This document shows, piece by piece, positions 52,674 to 64,000 of a stretch of 64,000 nt of DNA. The first letter of the stretch is position 1, and every line of letters begins with the position of its first letter. Location of the stretch: contig NC_050098.1 of assembly GCF_902167145.1 (NCBI RefSeq), forward strand, positions 78,966,207 to 79,030,206, read 5' to 3'. The notes under the pieces were generated by a model. It saw only the letters and a list, made by a program, of their open reading frames with translations. It was not told where the DNA came from and searched no databases. The position numbers and the translations under genes were made by a program. The DNA is from Zea mays (taxonomy: Eukaryota > Streptophyta > Magnoliopsida > Poales > Poaceae).

Positions 52674-54222
52674 TTACGCTTGGGTTTTAGGTACCCAACT
52701 CTTGTTGGGTCCTACAAGGTTAGTCACAATAACTTTTGGAACCCAAATGCAAGTTTTGTCTCCCTTGCATTTGGCTCCCAACTTCCTAGCAACCACTTTT
52801 TCATTCTTACATGAAAGTACAAACGAAGTGTTGCAAGCATGGAAAACAGTAGTAGGTATATTACACATTTTCCTAGGCACATGATGCACAACATGATTTT
52901 TCCTAGGCCTACTTCTACCATGCACAAAAGTAGAGCTAGAAGCAAACATAGCATGTGAATCGTTATAAGCAACATGAATATGACTCTTATTATGATGAGG
53001 ACGACTAGCAATTTTCCTATCATAAATAAAAGCATGGTTCCTTTGAGGACTACTAGTCATAGGGGCCTTCCCTTTCTCCTTGGTGAGATTGGGAGCCTTT
53101 TGACTTGTTAAGTTCTTGGTTTCCCTTTGAAAACCAAGTCCATCCTTAATTGAGGGTGTCTACCAATAGTGTAGGCATCCCTAGCAAATTTTAATTTATC
53201 AAATAATCAATTTGCAAGTCCTATGTTGAGCATTAAGACTTGCCACCTCATCATTGAATTCAGTAATAGCCATAAGATGTTCATCACATGCATCAACATC
53301 AAAATTCTTGCATCTATTACAAATAACAACTTGCTCTACACATGAACTAGTTACATTTGCCTTCTCTAGCTTAGCATTTAATTCATCATTTAAACTCCTT
53401 AAACTAGAGACAGATTCATGGCAAGCAGACAATTCAGAGGATAGCACTTCATTTCTTTTAATTTCTAAAGCAAGAGATTTTTGAACACTAATAAATTTGT
53501 CATGCTCTTCATACAAAATATCTTCTTGCTTTTCTAGCAATCTATCCTTTTCATTAAGGGCATCAATTAGTTCATTAATTTTGTCTACTTTGTTTCTATC
53601 TAAGCCTTTAAACAAATCAGTATAGTCTACTTCATCATCAGATTCCTCATCACTAGAAGAAAAGTACTTAGGGGAATCTCGAATACATACCTTTTTCTCC
53701 ATGGCCATGAGGCAAGTGTGGCGTTCATTGGGGAAGAGCGAAGACTTGTCGAAGGCCGAGGCAGCCAATCCTTCATCGTCGGAGTCGGACGAAGAGCAGT
53801 CTGAATCCCATTCTTTTAAAGGTGCGCCTCGCCTTTCGCCTTCTTATAAACCTTCTTCTTCTCTCTCTTCCCGTATTTCTCTTGTTCCTGGTCATTATCG
53901 TTATCAGGGCATTGTGCTATGAAATGACCAGTCTTACAAATTTTCCGAGTATCTCCTCGGGCGTCATCTTTGTGTACCTGGGATTTTCACGGATAAGATT
54001 CACAAGATGGGGGTCAATAACTGTAAAGGACCTGAGCATGTGTCGGACGACGTCGTGATCCGTCCATCTTGTGCTTCCATAGCTTCTAATCTTGTTGACC
54101 AGGGTCTTGAGCCTGTTGTAGGTTTGTGTTGGCTCTTCACCCTTGATCATGGCAAATCTCCTTAGCTCACCTTCCACCAACTCCATTTTGGTGATCATGG
54201 TGGCGTCGTTTCCCTCATGAGA
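52674..54222 (-). pseudogene. gag: Copia gag, C-terminal half, with internal deletion
   Basis: From the zeon-fragment border, minus strand, the frame reads S-H-E-G-N-D-A-T-M-I-T and Y-N-R-L-K-T-L-V-N-K-I to I-L-G-K-F-V near 53935. It then jumps to the second half of the zinc knuckle (K-T-G-H-F-I-A-Q-C) in another frame, so the intervening segment and the first two knuckle cysteines are deleted. Acidic and coiled-coil parts (L-A-A-S-A-F-D-K-S, 53768..53199) and a serine/histidine-rich gag-pol linker (53060..52674) follow with further frame breaks. Confidence 0.8.
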
Positions 54223-55567
54223 CAACAGAAGCTGCAGGGTGGTTGCCTACATATTCTGGAATATAAGGCGAATGATACGAAGTAGTATGCATGACCTGCT
54301 TCGGCTGACTTTGTTGCGCTGCTGCTTCTGCTATCTCCTTCTGCTTCTAGATGGTAACATGGCACATCCTGGTGGTATGGCCCTTGTCTTCACCACAGAA
54401 TAGGCAGTAATTTTTTCTTGGCTGATCTCCAAACCTTCCCCCGAAGCCCCTGGCGCCTCTGCCCCTTGGCGCTGGCGGCCGAAAAGAACTTTGCTGCTGC
54501 CCCGAAGCTTGTGAAGAGTATTGTGGCCTTTGCTGCTGGCTCCCTCGATCATCACTTTGAGTAGAGTTATGAGATGACCTAACGTGCCTCGGGTGAAATC
54601 TTCCTCTAAAGCCCCTGGTCATTTCAGAGAACCTGAATGCTTCCTCCCTTCTTTGGCGGAAGTCATTGTCAGCTCGAATATACTCGTCCATCTTCTGGAG
54701 CAGCTTCTCCAAAGTTTGTGGTGGCTTCCTGACAAAGTATTGCGCTGAAGGTCCCGGCCAAAGCCCCTTAATCATGGCCTCAATGACAATTTCATTGGGC
54801 ACTGTTGGCGCCTGTGCCCTCAGACGCAGAAACCTTCGGACATACTCCTGAAGGTATTCCTCGTGGTCCTGAGTACATTGGAATAGAGCCTGAGCGGTGA
54901 CTGGCTTCATCTGAAACCCTTGGAAGCTAGTTATCAACATATCCTTCAACTTCTGCCAAGAAGTGATTGTCCCTGGCCGAAGAGAGGAGTACCAGGTCTG
55001 AGCGACGCTCTTGACGGCCATGACAAAAGACTTTGCCATGACTGCAGTATTGCCACCATACGAAGATATGGTTGCTTCATAGCTCATCAAAAATTGCTTC
55101 GAGTCTGTATGACCGTCGTACATGGGGAGCTGGGGTGGCTTGTAAGACTGAGGCCATGGTGTAGCCTGCAATTCTGTTGATAGAGGAGAAGCATCATCGA
55201 AAGCAAAATTTCCATGATGGAAATCTTCATACCAGTTGTCCTCATTATGAAAGCCTTCCTGATGGAGCTCTCTGCGTGGAGGCCTTCGGCTCTGGTCATC
55301 TTGAACAAGATGACGAACCTCTTCGGAAGCTTCATCTATCTGTCTCTGAAGGTCAGCTAGACGAGCCATCTTCTCCTTCTTGCGTTGCACCTGTTGCTGA
55401 AGGATCTCCAGGTTTTGGATCTCCTGATCCAAGTCATCTTCCGGAGGTGTTGGACTAACAGCCTTCATCTTCTGGCTTCGGGCCTCTCTGAGAGAAAGGA
55501 CGTCCTGATTGGGATCCAGCGGCTGTAAAGTACCAGCCCCTGTCGCTGAAGCTTTTTTCGGCGGCAT
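54223..55567 (-). pseudogene. gag: zeon-type gag, truncated
   Basis: The frame starts MPPKKASATG at 55567 and parallels the complete zeon gag: coiled coil, A-K-S-F-V-M-A-V core and zinc knuckle CLFCGEDKGHTTRMC near 54385. A TAG directly after C-H-V-T-I (54344..54346) replaces the CAG of the complete copy. Similarity continues past it to 54223, where copia sequence begins. Confidence 0.88.
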
Positions 55568-56297
55568 GACGAAGGTGATGCTTGCCAAAAGTGTTCAAGA
55601 CTCAAAAAATGGAAGTGAGTTCACCGGAGGTGGGCGCCAATGTTGGAGACTTGTTCTCAAATGCTTCGAATTAAGAACAAGGCAACATAAAATGTTAAAT
55701 GTTAATGCCCTTCGTCCATTGAAACATTATTTCCCTTCAGATATAACGAATTTAGGACGAAGGTCATGAAGGACATATCTTCATGATCATGATAAAAAGA
55801 TGGAGAACATTCAAACAAAGTACATAAAGTAACATAATTTCTGTAAACATTATTATTAATCTATTTCCATTTATATTACTTATGTAAACAATGATAAATT
55901 ACAAATGTACCTTCGGCTTGAAGGAAAGAGAATACAGGCGTGACGCAAAAGTGAATGCCCAGTCAGCGTGAACAGTACGGGAGTACTGTTCATCTATTTA
56001 TAGGCACGGGTCGCAGCCCATGTAAAATTACATCCAGGCCCTTTGCCTATGACAACAACTCTATAGTAATTTATCCGAGTCTAAATAGTCTTTTCCTTTT
56101 TAAGTCGGTTTCCTCTTTTCTGTCATCATGCCGAAGCTCCCTTGCGTACAGCTTCGGCTCTGCTCCATCCTTCGTGTTGTTTCCGTGCTTCTTCACACCG
56201 TGGGCCTTTGTTCGAAGATCCCTGTTCATACAATATACTCTAGAGACATTGTTAAATCATGTTTTTGAGGACCTTCGGAAGCCGAAGGCCCCCAACA
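54223..56297 (-). mobile_element. 3'-truncated cinful/zeon-type element (5' LTR plus gag)
   Basis: On the minus strand the 657-bp LTR (56297..55641, TGTTGGGGGCC to CAAGTCTCCAACA) is followed by the primer site TTGGCGCCCACC (55640..55629) and gag. The copy stops at 54223, the equivalent of about 7737 in the complete zeon, so the spacer, antisense gene and 3' LTR are missing. It sits inside the gag of the second copia element. A TATA-like CTATAAATA lies on the minus strand near 56003..55995. Confidence 0.92.
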
Positions 56298-56851
56298 AGG
56301 GTGTCCCAGATCTTCTTTGCATTGTCCAAGCCGCTAACCTTGTTGTATTCATCCCTGCACAGAGATGCTAGCAAAACAGTAGTGGCTTGGCCATTTTTAT
56401 GAATTTGCTCATTAATAAACACGACATTGTCAGTACTATCAAAGTGCATTCCATTTTCAACAATCTCCCAGATACTAGGATGGAGAGAAAATAAATGACT
56501 ACACATTTTATGACTCCAGAAAGAATAGTCTTCTCCATCAAAGTGAGGAGGTTTTCCAAGAGGAATTGATAGTAAATGAGCATTAGAATTGTACGAAATA
56601 CGAGAATAATCAAATGAATAGTTTTTATTAATCGGTTTCTTCTTTGATGAGGAGTCATCGTCGTTGTCGTGTGGTGAAGAAGACGAGGCATCACTGTCGT
56701 AGTAGATAATCTTCTTGATGCGCCTCTTCTTCTTCCCGTCTCTTTTCTTGTGACTCGAGCCTGAGTCGGTTGGCTTGTCGTCTCTAGGCTCGTTAAGGAA
56801 GGACTCCTTTTCCTTGTCGTTGACCACCATCCCCTTTCCCTTAGGATCCAT
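56298..56851 (-). pseudogene. gag: Copia gag, N-terminal part
   Basis: The frame begins MDPKGKGMVV at 56851, with a lysine-rich nuclear-signal-like run (K-K-R-D-G-K-K-K-R-R-I-K-K), then P-L-G-K-P-P-H-F-D-G-E-D-Y-S-F-W and G-L-D-N-A-K-K-I-W-D-T-L, where the zeon fragment begins. It has no stop before that border. It is the counterpart of 33434..33156 in the first copia element. Confidence 0.87.
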
Positions 56852-56888
56852 CTCTTCGGGCGGTTAGTCCCTTAGATGAAGAGTACGA

Positions 56889-56901
56889 CTCTGATACCAA
56901 T
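56889..56901 (-). promoter_or_regulatory. Second copia primer-binding site
   Basis: On the minus strand TTGGTATCAGAG directly follows the LTR end (56902). It matches the initiator-methionine tRNA complement TGGTATCAGAGC up to the last base. Confidence 0.85.
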
Positions 56902-58178
56902 TGAGAGCACCTAAAGGGGGGGTGAATAGGTGATCCTGTAAAATTCAACACTAAATTCCAACAAACTTGATTAAAGAGATATTAGCGCAAGTTAATAAAG
57001 TCTATGAGGCGAGCTCTTGCGAACACAAATAACCATAGAGAGAGCAATCACAAGAGACACGCGATTTTATCCCATGGTTCGGCCAAGTAACACTTGCCTA
57101 CTTCCACGTTGTGGCATCCCAATGGACGAGGGTTGCACTCAACCCCTTTCAAGTGATCCAATGATCAACTTGAATACCACGACTTTCTTCCTTAGTGTTT
57201 CTCCTATTTGCGAGGAATCTCCACAACTTGGAGCCTCTCGCCCTTACAATGATGATCACAAAAGAAGCACAGAAGTAAGGGAGGGGAGAGCCACACACAC
57301 AAGACTCAAATCCACAGCACAACCACGCACACAAGTCACAACTTGAGCTCGAAGTACAACACACGGAGTTCGCAACTAAAATGGAGCTCAAATTGCTAAC
57401 ACAGAGAATCAAATGCGTGGGAGTGGAGTCTGGATGCTTTAGAATAATCAAAGAATGCTTGGATGACTCCTCCATGCCCCTAGGGGTCCCTTTTATAGCC
57501 CCATGGCAGCTAGGAGCCGTTGGAGGCCAACATGGAAGGCCAAACTTGCCTTATGTCGGGTGGTGCACCGGACAGTCCAGTGCACCACCGGACAGTCACT
57601 GTAGCTGTCCGGTGCGCGATCTCCTTCCTTTTCTGGCTGATCCGACCGTTCGTCCTCGGGGGCAGTTGGCGCACTGGACACTGTCTAGCGCACACCGGAC
57701 AGTACGGTGTGCCCAACCGACCGTTGTTGCGGGCCACGCGTCGCCCGCGGATTGCGCGGCCGACCGTTGCGCTGGCGACCGTTGGCTCACCGGACAGTCC
57801 AGTGTACCACCGGACAGTCCGATGAATTATAGTCGTACGCCGCTGTCAAGTCCCGAGAGCGGCCTTTTTCACGCGGAGCAGCCTAGCGCACCGGACACTG
57901 TCCGGTGCACCACCGGACAGTCCGGTGTGCCAGACCGAGCTGAAGATTGGCTATACAGAGCCAAGTCTTTTCCTTTCCATCTTGTCTTCTTTTCTCACTG
58001 TTTCTAGCACTTAGAGAACTTCATTAGTATTCAAAAACAAATGTACTAAGTCTAGAAACATACCTCATGCCTTGATTTGCACTTTTCAACCTTTGGCACA
58101 TTAGGACTTAAAGAACCGTGATGGGCACTTAATCACCAAAACATTATATAAATTGCCCAAGGGCACATTTCACTTTCA
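56902..58178 (-). repeat. 5' LTR of the second copia element
   Basis: 1,277 bp, on the plus strand TGAGAGCACC to CACTTTCA. It is rich in CACCGGACAGTC/GTCCGGTG units at 57565..57935. TATAAAAGGGACC on the minus strand near 57499 is the likely promoter. Confidence 0.92.
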
Positions 58179-59709
58179 ATCGGCGCGCGGTCAGAGAGGA
58201 GCCGAGCGTGGCATCAGGGCGAGCGAGCAGAGGGACACGACTACGCGCATAGGGAGCTCGGCACGGCCCGGGAGATACGCTGCTCACGCGGCCAGGGAGT
58301 TCAACGACGGCGCGAGCAGGAAACGGTGGAACGGCTGGGCGCGCGCATCAGGAAGCTCGACGGCGGCGCAAGCAGGGAGTGCGGCCAAGGCGAAATCCAA
58401 GCAGAACCATGGACGCGACGGGGAAGCTCCACGGTGGGTGTCGCGGTTTGGGGAAACTCAGCTGGACGCTCGGCCATGGGTAGTGGCACACGGCGATGGG
58501 AGCAGGCGGGCCATGGACGCGCAGGCAACCGAGAAAAGCAGGGGCGAGCAGGGCGCGCGCAGAGGAGCAGAGAAGCTGGGCTCGGTGTAGGGGATCCGGC
58601 CGGACGCCAGGAAGAAGATCGAGCAGGGGCTCGGGCGCGTGGAGGAAAAAAACAGCGAGCTCGAGCATAGGGAGTTCTCCATGGCGCGCGGCGAGCAGAA
58701 CGGGTGCGCGACAACCAAAGAGAAAGGAAGGGCGCTGAGTGGAGCAAAGCAGCAGGAGCGCGCGATGGGGGAGGAGGGTGTGACCGGACGCTATGAGAAG
58801 GAGGGCGAGCTGCTGAACACCTAGGAGGGAGAATATCCTGGCGCGCTCGGCCATGGGAAGAGGACAGGGGTAGCTCGGCGATGTGCGTTGGAGAGGAGGG
58901 AGAGAGAGAAGTGCGCACAGGAGATAAGGAAAAGCGCGGTCATAGAAAAAAAGATTAGAGAGGGGGCGGCGAGATATTTTTCCCTCAGCGGTGGCAGATT
59001 TTTTCCCCCACACGACGGCTCAAGATAGGGACACGGGAGAGAAGATCTTTTTTCTAATCTTTTTAAGGAAAATTATAGATATTTTGGATCACAATTTTTT
59101 ACGATGTATACTGGGTTGACACGCTATACAGCTACACATTTCATTCTAATGATTTAGCGAACTAAATCATCTACTAATTACTTGCTGTCAGTACTAATTA
59201 CAGTGGTCTGGTTTGTCTCGGACAAGATGTAAATAGACCGAATTAAACGGATTTTGGCTTCGATATTTAGTAACTCGTATAACCTGATAAATCTCATCCA
59301 CTAATCAAGCACCCGATTTCGCTGTCGAAGACAATGCACTGGAAAAACGGGCCCAATTATTACTCTTGCGCTCGCCAAAACAGCGTGCTGGAGGATAAAT
59401 TGGGTCATAATCTCACGCAAGATTTTGCGCGATTCGAATTATTTTACCCTGAACATTTTAGTCATCGAGTGCTAAATAAATTTAGTTGGGACAGAATTCA
59501 TCAGAGTGGGTCGGGCTTCCGAATTAATATTCGCGCGAGCGATGAATTTTAAATAATCACCGGACTCACCGATTTTCGGAACAACCCTATGTTCCAAACA
59601 TTACGAAAATTTAGAAAGAGCCTGGATAGATAAAAATGATGTCGAACTCACGATAAACAAAACAGATGCGATATTAAAATCGCGATAGGCGAAAATGACT
59701 AAAATTTGG
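58179..59709. other. Unidentified, probably LTR-derived DNA
   Basis: 58179..58830 is strongly GC-rich with many GAGCAGG, GCGAGC and GGGAGCTC repeats, and 59030..59700 is AT-rich. The last bases (GGCGAAAATGACTAAAATTTG) resemble the end of long grass gypsy LTRs that finish AAAATTTGGGT..TGACA. No protein similarity is recognised on either strand. It is the DNA into which the second copia element and the LTR at 59710 were inserted. Confidence 0.4.
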
Positions 59710-62546
59710 TGTAACACCCCAGGTGTTACTTAGGGTCTTCACTCAAGACTACACAAGCCAAGCCCATCATCACATGTGGTTTAACTGGAGCAAAGTACAC
59801 CAAACTTGGAACTCAAGATCCTAAGTAAGTGCAACGCATCTTAGATGTCATGCCTTAACTTATCATGCACATATAATGGGGAGAATTCCCCAAACCCTAA
59901 TTCAAACCCCTTTGGACAAGTGGAGCACTAGAAGTAAGTATGAACAAAAGGGTAGGAAAACCACATGATCATGACTTGGGCCAATTATTAAAGATGTAGT
60001 ACACTTAATACCCTACAAATGATAGTAAGAAAGTGACCCCAAAAAAGAATTCAGAAAAGCCCCAAAAGGTTCACCAAAGGGTTGAGCATAAGAGAAAAAT
60101 CAGAATTCTTCTAAGTCCAAAACCACCCCTTTCCAAAGATCAAACATGTTCACCTTGATCCCAAACTGAAAACCACTTGGCCCAATTGACAAAGTGGCGC
60201 CAAAATACCCCTAGAACACCCTGGAAAAGTTTGAACCCAACCCTAAGTCATTTGACACGACTTGGCACAAGATTTGTCTCGGTTTGGACAGCTAGGACAA
60301 AGACAACTTCCCACCCCCATATCTCTCTAACCCGACCACATCTCCCCTTGGAACTCACATGAACTAGGTAGCCCTAGGTGCAGGGAAGAGATCTCTGACA
60401 GGTCATAGGGCAAGATTCGCACGTTTTGGCCGCTCAGCAGAGGGTAGAACAAGAACAGAAACAAAGAGCCACGTGTTCGACGCGCTCTGAGCTCGCCAGA
60501 GCACGCCCGACGCGCGCCCCGCGTCACGCCAAAGCCGAGCCAGCGCCGTTGCTCGTGCCCGCGCCTATAAAGCCCCCAGGGACTTCGACCGTACTCCTCC
60601 GCGCGCGCTCGACCTCACCGGAGCACCAGATCACCGGCATTGCCCCGCGCACGGCGTGCCCGCAGCCACTCGATCCCCCGCCACCGTAGACCGGCCAGCA
60701 GAGCCTCTCCTAGCCGCGTCCGACCCTCGGAGTAGACTGTGCATGCCTCAGTGAAGCTCCCCGAGCAAGGAATCGAACTCTGCCTCGCCGGAGAAGCCAG
60801 TCCACGGTCGCCGGACTTCACCCGACCGCCGGTGAACGTAGACCGAGCTCCACGGTGAGTTGTTCTTCAACTCCTTGCACGTGTCGACTCATTTACACCT
60901 CGTGAAGCTTCTCGTGCCCTTGGATTGACCTATGCTGTCGTGGTTAGGTCGGAGCACTCGCCGCCGACGAGTTCACCCGCCTGCGCACGTGGACCAGCCG
61001 ATTCCGACCACCACCGCCGTCGAGTCGTACCTCGCTGTGACCGCCAGGACCTCCCGGAGCCAACCCCGCCCCTCGTCGGACCTCTCTCGCCGCCGGTAAG
61101 CCGCGCCGCCCTTTTTCCTTCCGCGGTTACTGTTTTCATAAGGGGAGGGACCTCGGGGGAGAAGAAGAAAAGGGCAGGGGGTTTTGTGCACTGTCAGCGA
61201 CTTAAAGGAATAGTGGCGCAGGGGTATAAATGAAGGGATTGATTTCGAAAGAACCCATGGTCTTCGGTGCAAAGTGGATTTCCAGGAAACCTTTTTAAAT
61301 ATTCTGATTTAAATGCCAACATAACTTGAGAAATGCATAACTTCAGTTTGGTTCATCCAAATCAAGTCAAACCAATTTTGCCAGATCCTAAATAATATAA
61401 ACTACTTAGGAAAAATATAAAATTTCTAAGTGTTGCAGAAAACTTTAAAGTTATGATTTAATTGATTAACTGGTCAAAAGCTAAAGAAAATAAGGAAAAA
61501 TAGCTAAAATATTAGACTGGGGTTAAGAAAATTCACAGAAGTACTTAATCACTTACTAACCTGTCTAAAAATAATAAACCCCTCTGTACACCAAATTAAG
61601 GTAGAGTTTGCCATTTAAATCATTTTTAGCCTAAAGTTAGAGAAAATATAAAAGGTAGTTTAAAATAAGAACCAGGGAGCACCCACATTTTGTTGGCTTC
61701 CTTATTCAGTGTAGTTTACTAGAAAAATTTATTATACCTTTGTTTAGTACAAGAGAAAGGAGATACCTTTTATTTTAGGAAAACAAGGAAAACTTAGAAA
61801 AATCCTAGAAAAATAACCCTGAGAAGAAAACACCCCAACCCTTGGGACAACTAATGTTTTGTTATTGTAAACATAGAAAAATTATGAGTTTTGCTGTTTG
61901 ACATTTTTCAAATAACAAGTTAGTTATAAGTATCTTTTTAGCATTAACATTTAGAAACTCATAACTAAATAACCACTAAGTAACCTTTTGTGATTTTTGG
62001 CACAGAAACATGTTATTACCTATAGATACTAGCAAAAATGACTCTTAGTATTCAACCCACCCCTAGTTAAGAGTTGTAGTGCAAAGTGACCCCTTTGCCC
62101 CAACTTTTGTTATTTTTTTCAAGGGCATATTCTATTTATTCTGGACCTAAAATTTATAGGACAGCCTGCCGTGACAAGTAATAACCCACTGTAATTTTGA
62201 CAAAATTTTTGGATAAAGTTAAATCACTGTTGTAGTTCAAACCCACACTAAAATTTATAAATAGAAAATGAAAAAGGGGAATTAATAGTGGAGACTAATG
62301 TTACCCTAACCCAACCAGCAAAACCCCTTGAGTGCCTACTAAAGCATTTAAGAGGCAATCCAAGTCTTAATCCATTATGCTTAGGCAAAATCTCAAACCC
62401 AAATTGGTAAGCATAAACCACTAAGAGCCTCTTATGATAAGGAAACCCTAAGTTATCAACTAACTTGGTTTTTCTTCACTAGGCATAATTGTTAATAAAT
62501 TTTACATATCCTAGCATGCATATATATTATTCATTGCATTCGATAG

Positions 62547-62692
62547 ATTGTAACCTCGCGAACGGAGAACACATCCTTGTGCCGAAGCAAGGAGTTGCTC
62601 AGGAGGTAGCCCCAGATCCAGCACCAGAGCCTGCCCTAGAGGATCTGCCTGCCCCAGCTTTGGAAGGCAAGCCCCAGTTTATGCATAACTAG
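62547..62692 (+). other. Coding-like mini-exon A of the last LTR
   Basis: After TTCGATAG the frame reads L-A-N-G-E-H-I-L-V-P-K-Q-G-V-A-Q and P-E-P-A-L-E-D-L-P-A-P. It has no internal stop and ends at TAG 62690..62692. A missing T near 62680 shifts the last residues compared with the other copies. Confidence 0.5.
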
Positions 62693-63647
62693 TTCTATAT
62701 ATTATTTTACTGCACTTAATGATTGTAGGCTTGTATTGTGCACTTAAGCGTAGGAGTTGCCTGAAACCCTAGTTGCATTACCTCAGGATTTCCTTTGAGA
62801 TGGATACTAGTATGCTAGGTCAAGTAGCTGCTTTGCTAATTAGGGATCTCGGTAGAAGTCGAGTGATTTTTCTAGCACTCGCGCGAGGTCAGGAATTTGG
62901 TTGTATCTACTTTCATATCATACTGATATTGGTCGGTAGACACGGATCCATGGGGATGCGTGGGCTATAAGATGGAATTGGAATAAGGATTAACGTGCGG
63001 ATACCTGTGTCAAGCGTTTGAATGTACTAAACACATGCCGAGAAATATGGTAAATTGGTAAGCCTAGTACCTGATTGAACCTGGCAGTGGACTTTACACC
63101 TCACGCGACCTGAGACGTGGTCTCCCATTCCGGTTATGGTGGGTACAAGTGCGGTCACTGCACGACGGCAGTCGGGGTCAGTGAGGCATTGTACGCCAAG
63201 GCGGTGAGCCCTGATCTGCTGACGGGGAATCGATGGGGACGGTTGATGTGTGTGGGGACGGAGTGCCACGCCATGTCGTGTGTTTAGGTTTACCTTGCAA
63301 GGATAAAAACTCGATTCGAATCGTCTGCTTCTCGCAGCTAATGAGACTGCTTGATCCATTGTACTGCATTGAGTAACAAGTGGAAATGTGATGATGTGGC
63401 AAAAGATGTTGATTACTAAATTTCTTGATACCATGAATGAGTAGATAGTACACATCTAGTCTTAAGAGAGTCACACTAAAACTTGACAAAGCTAAAACTT
63501 GATTTTTAGACTCAGCTAGTGCTTTTGGCAACCAAACCCCTCAACCAAACAGCTGCATGTCTAGAGGTAGAGGAGTAGACTCCTCACACCGGGTAAGTCT
63601 AGTTGAGTATTAGTATACTTAGCCTTGCTTGTGGCATAATTTTACAG

Positions 63648-63754
63648 GTTCTTTGGAGGATATGGTTGCTGGAGTGACTTGGCCGTCCATCTTGCCACCG
63701 GGCTGGACAGTCGAGTGGGACCCTACCTCGGCTGAGGAGGACCATGGGGAGTGA
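63648..63754 (+). other. Coding-like mini-exon B of the last LTR
   Basis: After TTTTACAG the frame reads G-S-L-E-D-M-V-A-G-V-T-W-P-S and ends in an acidic run at TGA 63752..63754. Against 49663..49769 I count four silent and five amino-acid-changing differences, and no indel. Confidence 0.5.
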
Positions 63755-64000
63755 TGGGACAGGCTTCCCCATCTCTCTGTTTATTTATCGTTAGTTTTAT
63801 TCCGCTGCGTTCCGAACAATGACGACTACTTTTGTTAAAACTCTGATGATGATGTAATAAATTTAATACTCCTCAATGTATGGTTTTATGCTTTATTGTA
63901 TTTGCTCTGTGCCTCACCATCGAGTGGGTACGTGGTACTTGATCCTGTTAGTGGCCTCGTCGGACTAGATCCGAGGGACTGACGTGTTATTCCCATTTAA

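Larger units (their letters stand above)
43282..58178 (-). mobile_element. Second SIRE/Maximus copia element, decayed, with two nested insertions
   Basis: Order on the minus strand is 5' LTR (56902..58178), primer site, gag, pol and truncated 3' LTR (44291..43282). It is interrupted by a cinful/zeon fragment (54223..56297) and a solo gypsy LTR (45712..50082). LTR and protein sequences are related to the first copia element but clearly a different family. Without the insertions it is about 8.4 kb. The truncated LTR prevents checking of its target duplication. Confidence 0.9.
59710..64000 (+). mobile_element. Del/Tekay-like gypsy LTR, same family as the solo LTR, cut by the window edge
   Basis: Begins TGTAACACCCCAGGTGTTAC at 59710 and parallels 45712..50015 to the last base of the window, about 67 bp short of the expected end. 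It has the same TATA box (60566), GC-rich leader, donor-like GTGAGTTG (60855), AT-rich stretch and mini-exons (62547..62692, 63648..63754). Whether it is a solo LTR or the 5' LTR of a whole element depends on sequence beyond 64000. Confidence 0.9.

Noticed and set aside
58301..59013. Overlapping ORFs of 145, 205 and 221 codons on both strands
   Set aside because: All lie in GC-rich DNA with few stop codons on any frame; low-complexity R, A, S and P content and no domain.

Overview
This window looks like intergenic DNA from a large grass genome, most likely maize (Zea mays) or a very close relative. The strongest clue is an intact element at 5676..12962. Its two 642-bp LTRs, total length near 7.29 kb, gag-only sense coding and CTTCGG-rich LTRs match what I remember of the maize Zeon-1 (cinful/zeon) retrotransposon. 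Two SIRE/Maximus-lineage copia elements of the Opie/Ji type, a Helitron with a typical grass terminus and carried host-gene exons, and several gypsy LTRs of about 4 kb fit the same picture. I see no intact host gene, no rRNA or tRNA gene and no CRISPR array. Family names come from memory of motifs, not from a search. || Layout from left to right. 1..3952 is an antisense, edge-truncated long LTR of a Del/Tekay-like gypsy element. 3953..5536 is a remnant with a CACTA-like end at 4303 and a decayed minus-strand gene that is a diverged homologue of the zeon antisense gene. At 5537 a plus-strand Del/Tekay-like gypsy element begins. Its roughly 3.96-kb 5' LTR (5537..16790) is split by the zeon element, and it is followed by a primer-binding site, an intact 191-codon pre-gag ORF (17043..17618) and a decayed gag. 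A Helitron of about 22.7 kb (18257..40987) interrupts that gag. The decayed gag and pol resume at 40988 and break off at 43281, inside the RNase H region. || The Helitron carries exons of a glutathionyl-hydroquinone reductase gene fused to exons of an alpha/beta-hydrolase (lipase) gene, further unidentified exons, MITEs, a 5'-truncated LINE and a hAT transposase remnant. It also holds a PIF/Harbinger element (25232..39239) with transposase, Myb/SANT-like and third ORFs. That element was itself hit by a 9.4-kb copia element (25554..34948, minus strand). || From 43282 to 58178 lies a second, older minus-strand copia element. One of its LTRs is truncated at the junction with the gypsy pol. It is interrupted by a complete 4.37-kb solo LTR (45712..50082) and by a 3'-truncated cinful/zeon copy (54223..56297). 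58179..59709 is unidentified, probably LTR-derived DNA. 59710 to the window end is another 4.3-kb-class LTR of the same family as the solo LTR. || Order of events: the gypsy element came first; the Helitron and zeon entered it; Harbinger entered the Helitron or its donor locus; copia entered Harbinger. By hand count the zeon LTRs differ at about 5 of 642 sites and the first copia LTRs at about 3 percent, so zeon is the youngest datable insertion. Working parts seem confined to zeon gag, the Harbinger ORFs and the pre-gag ORF; most other ORFs carry stops, frameshifts or altered catalytic residues.
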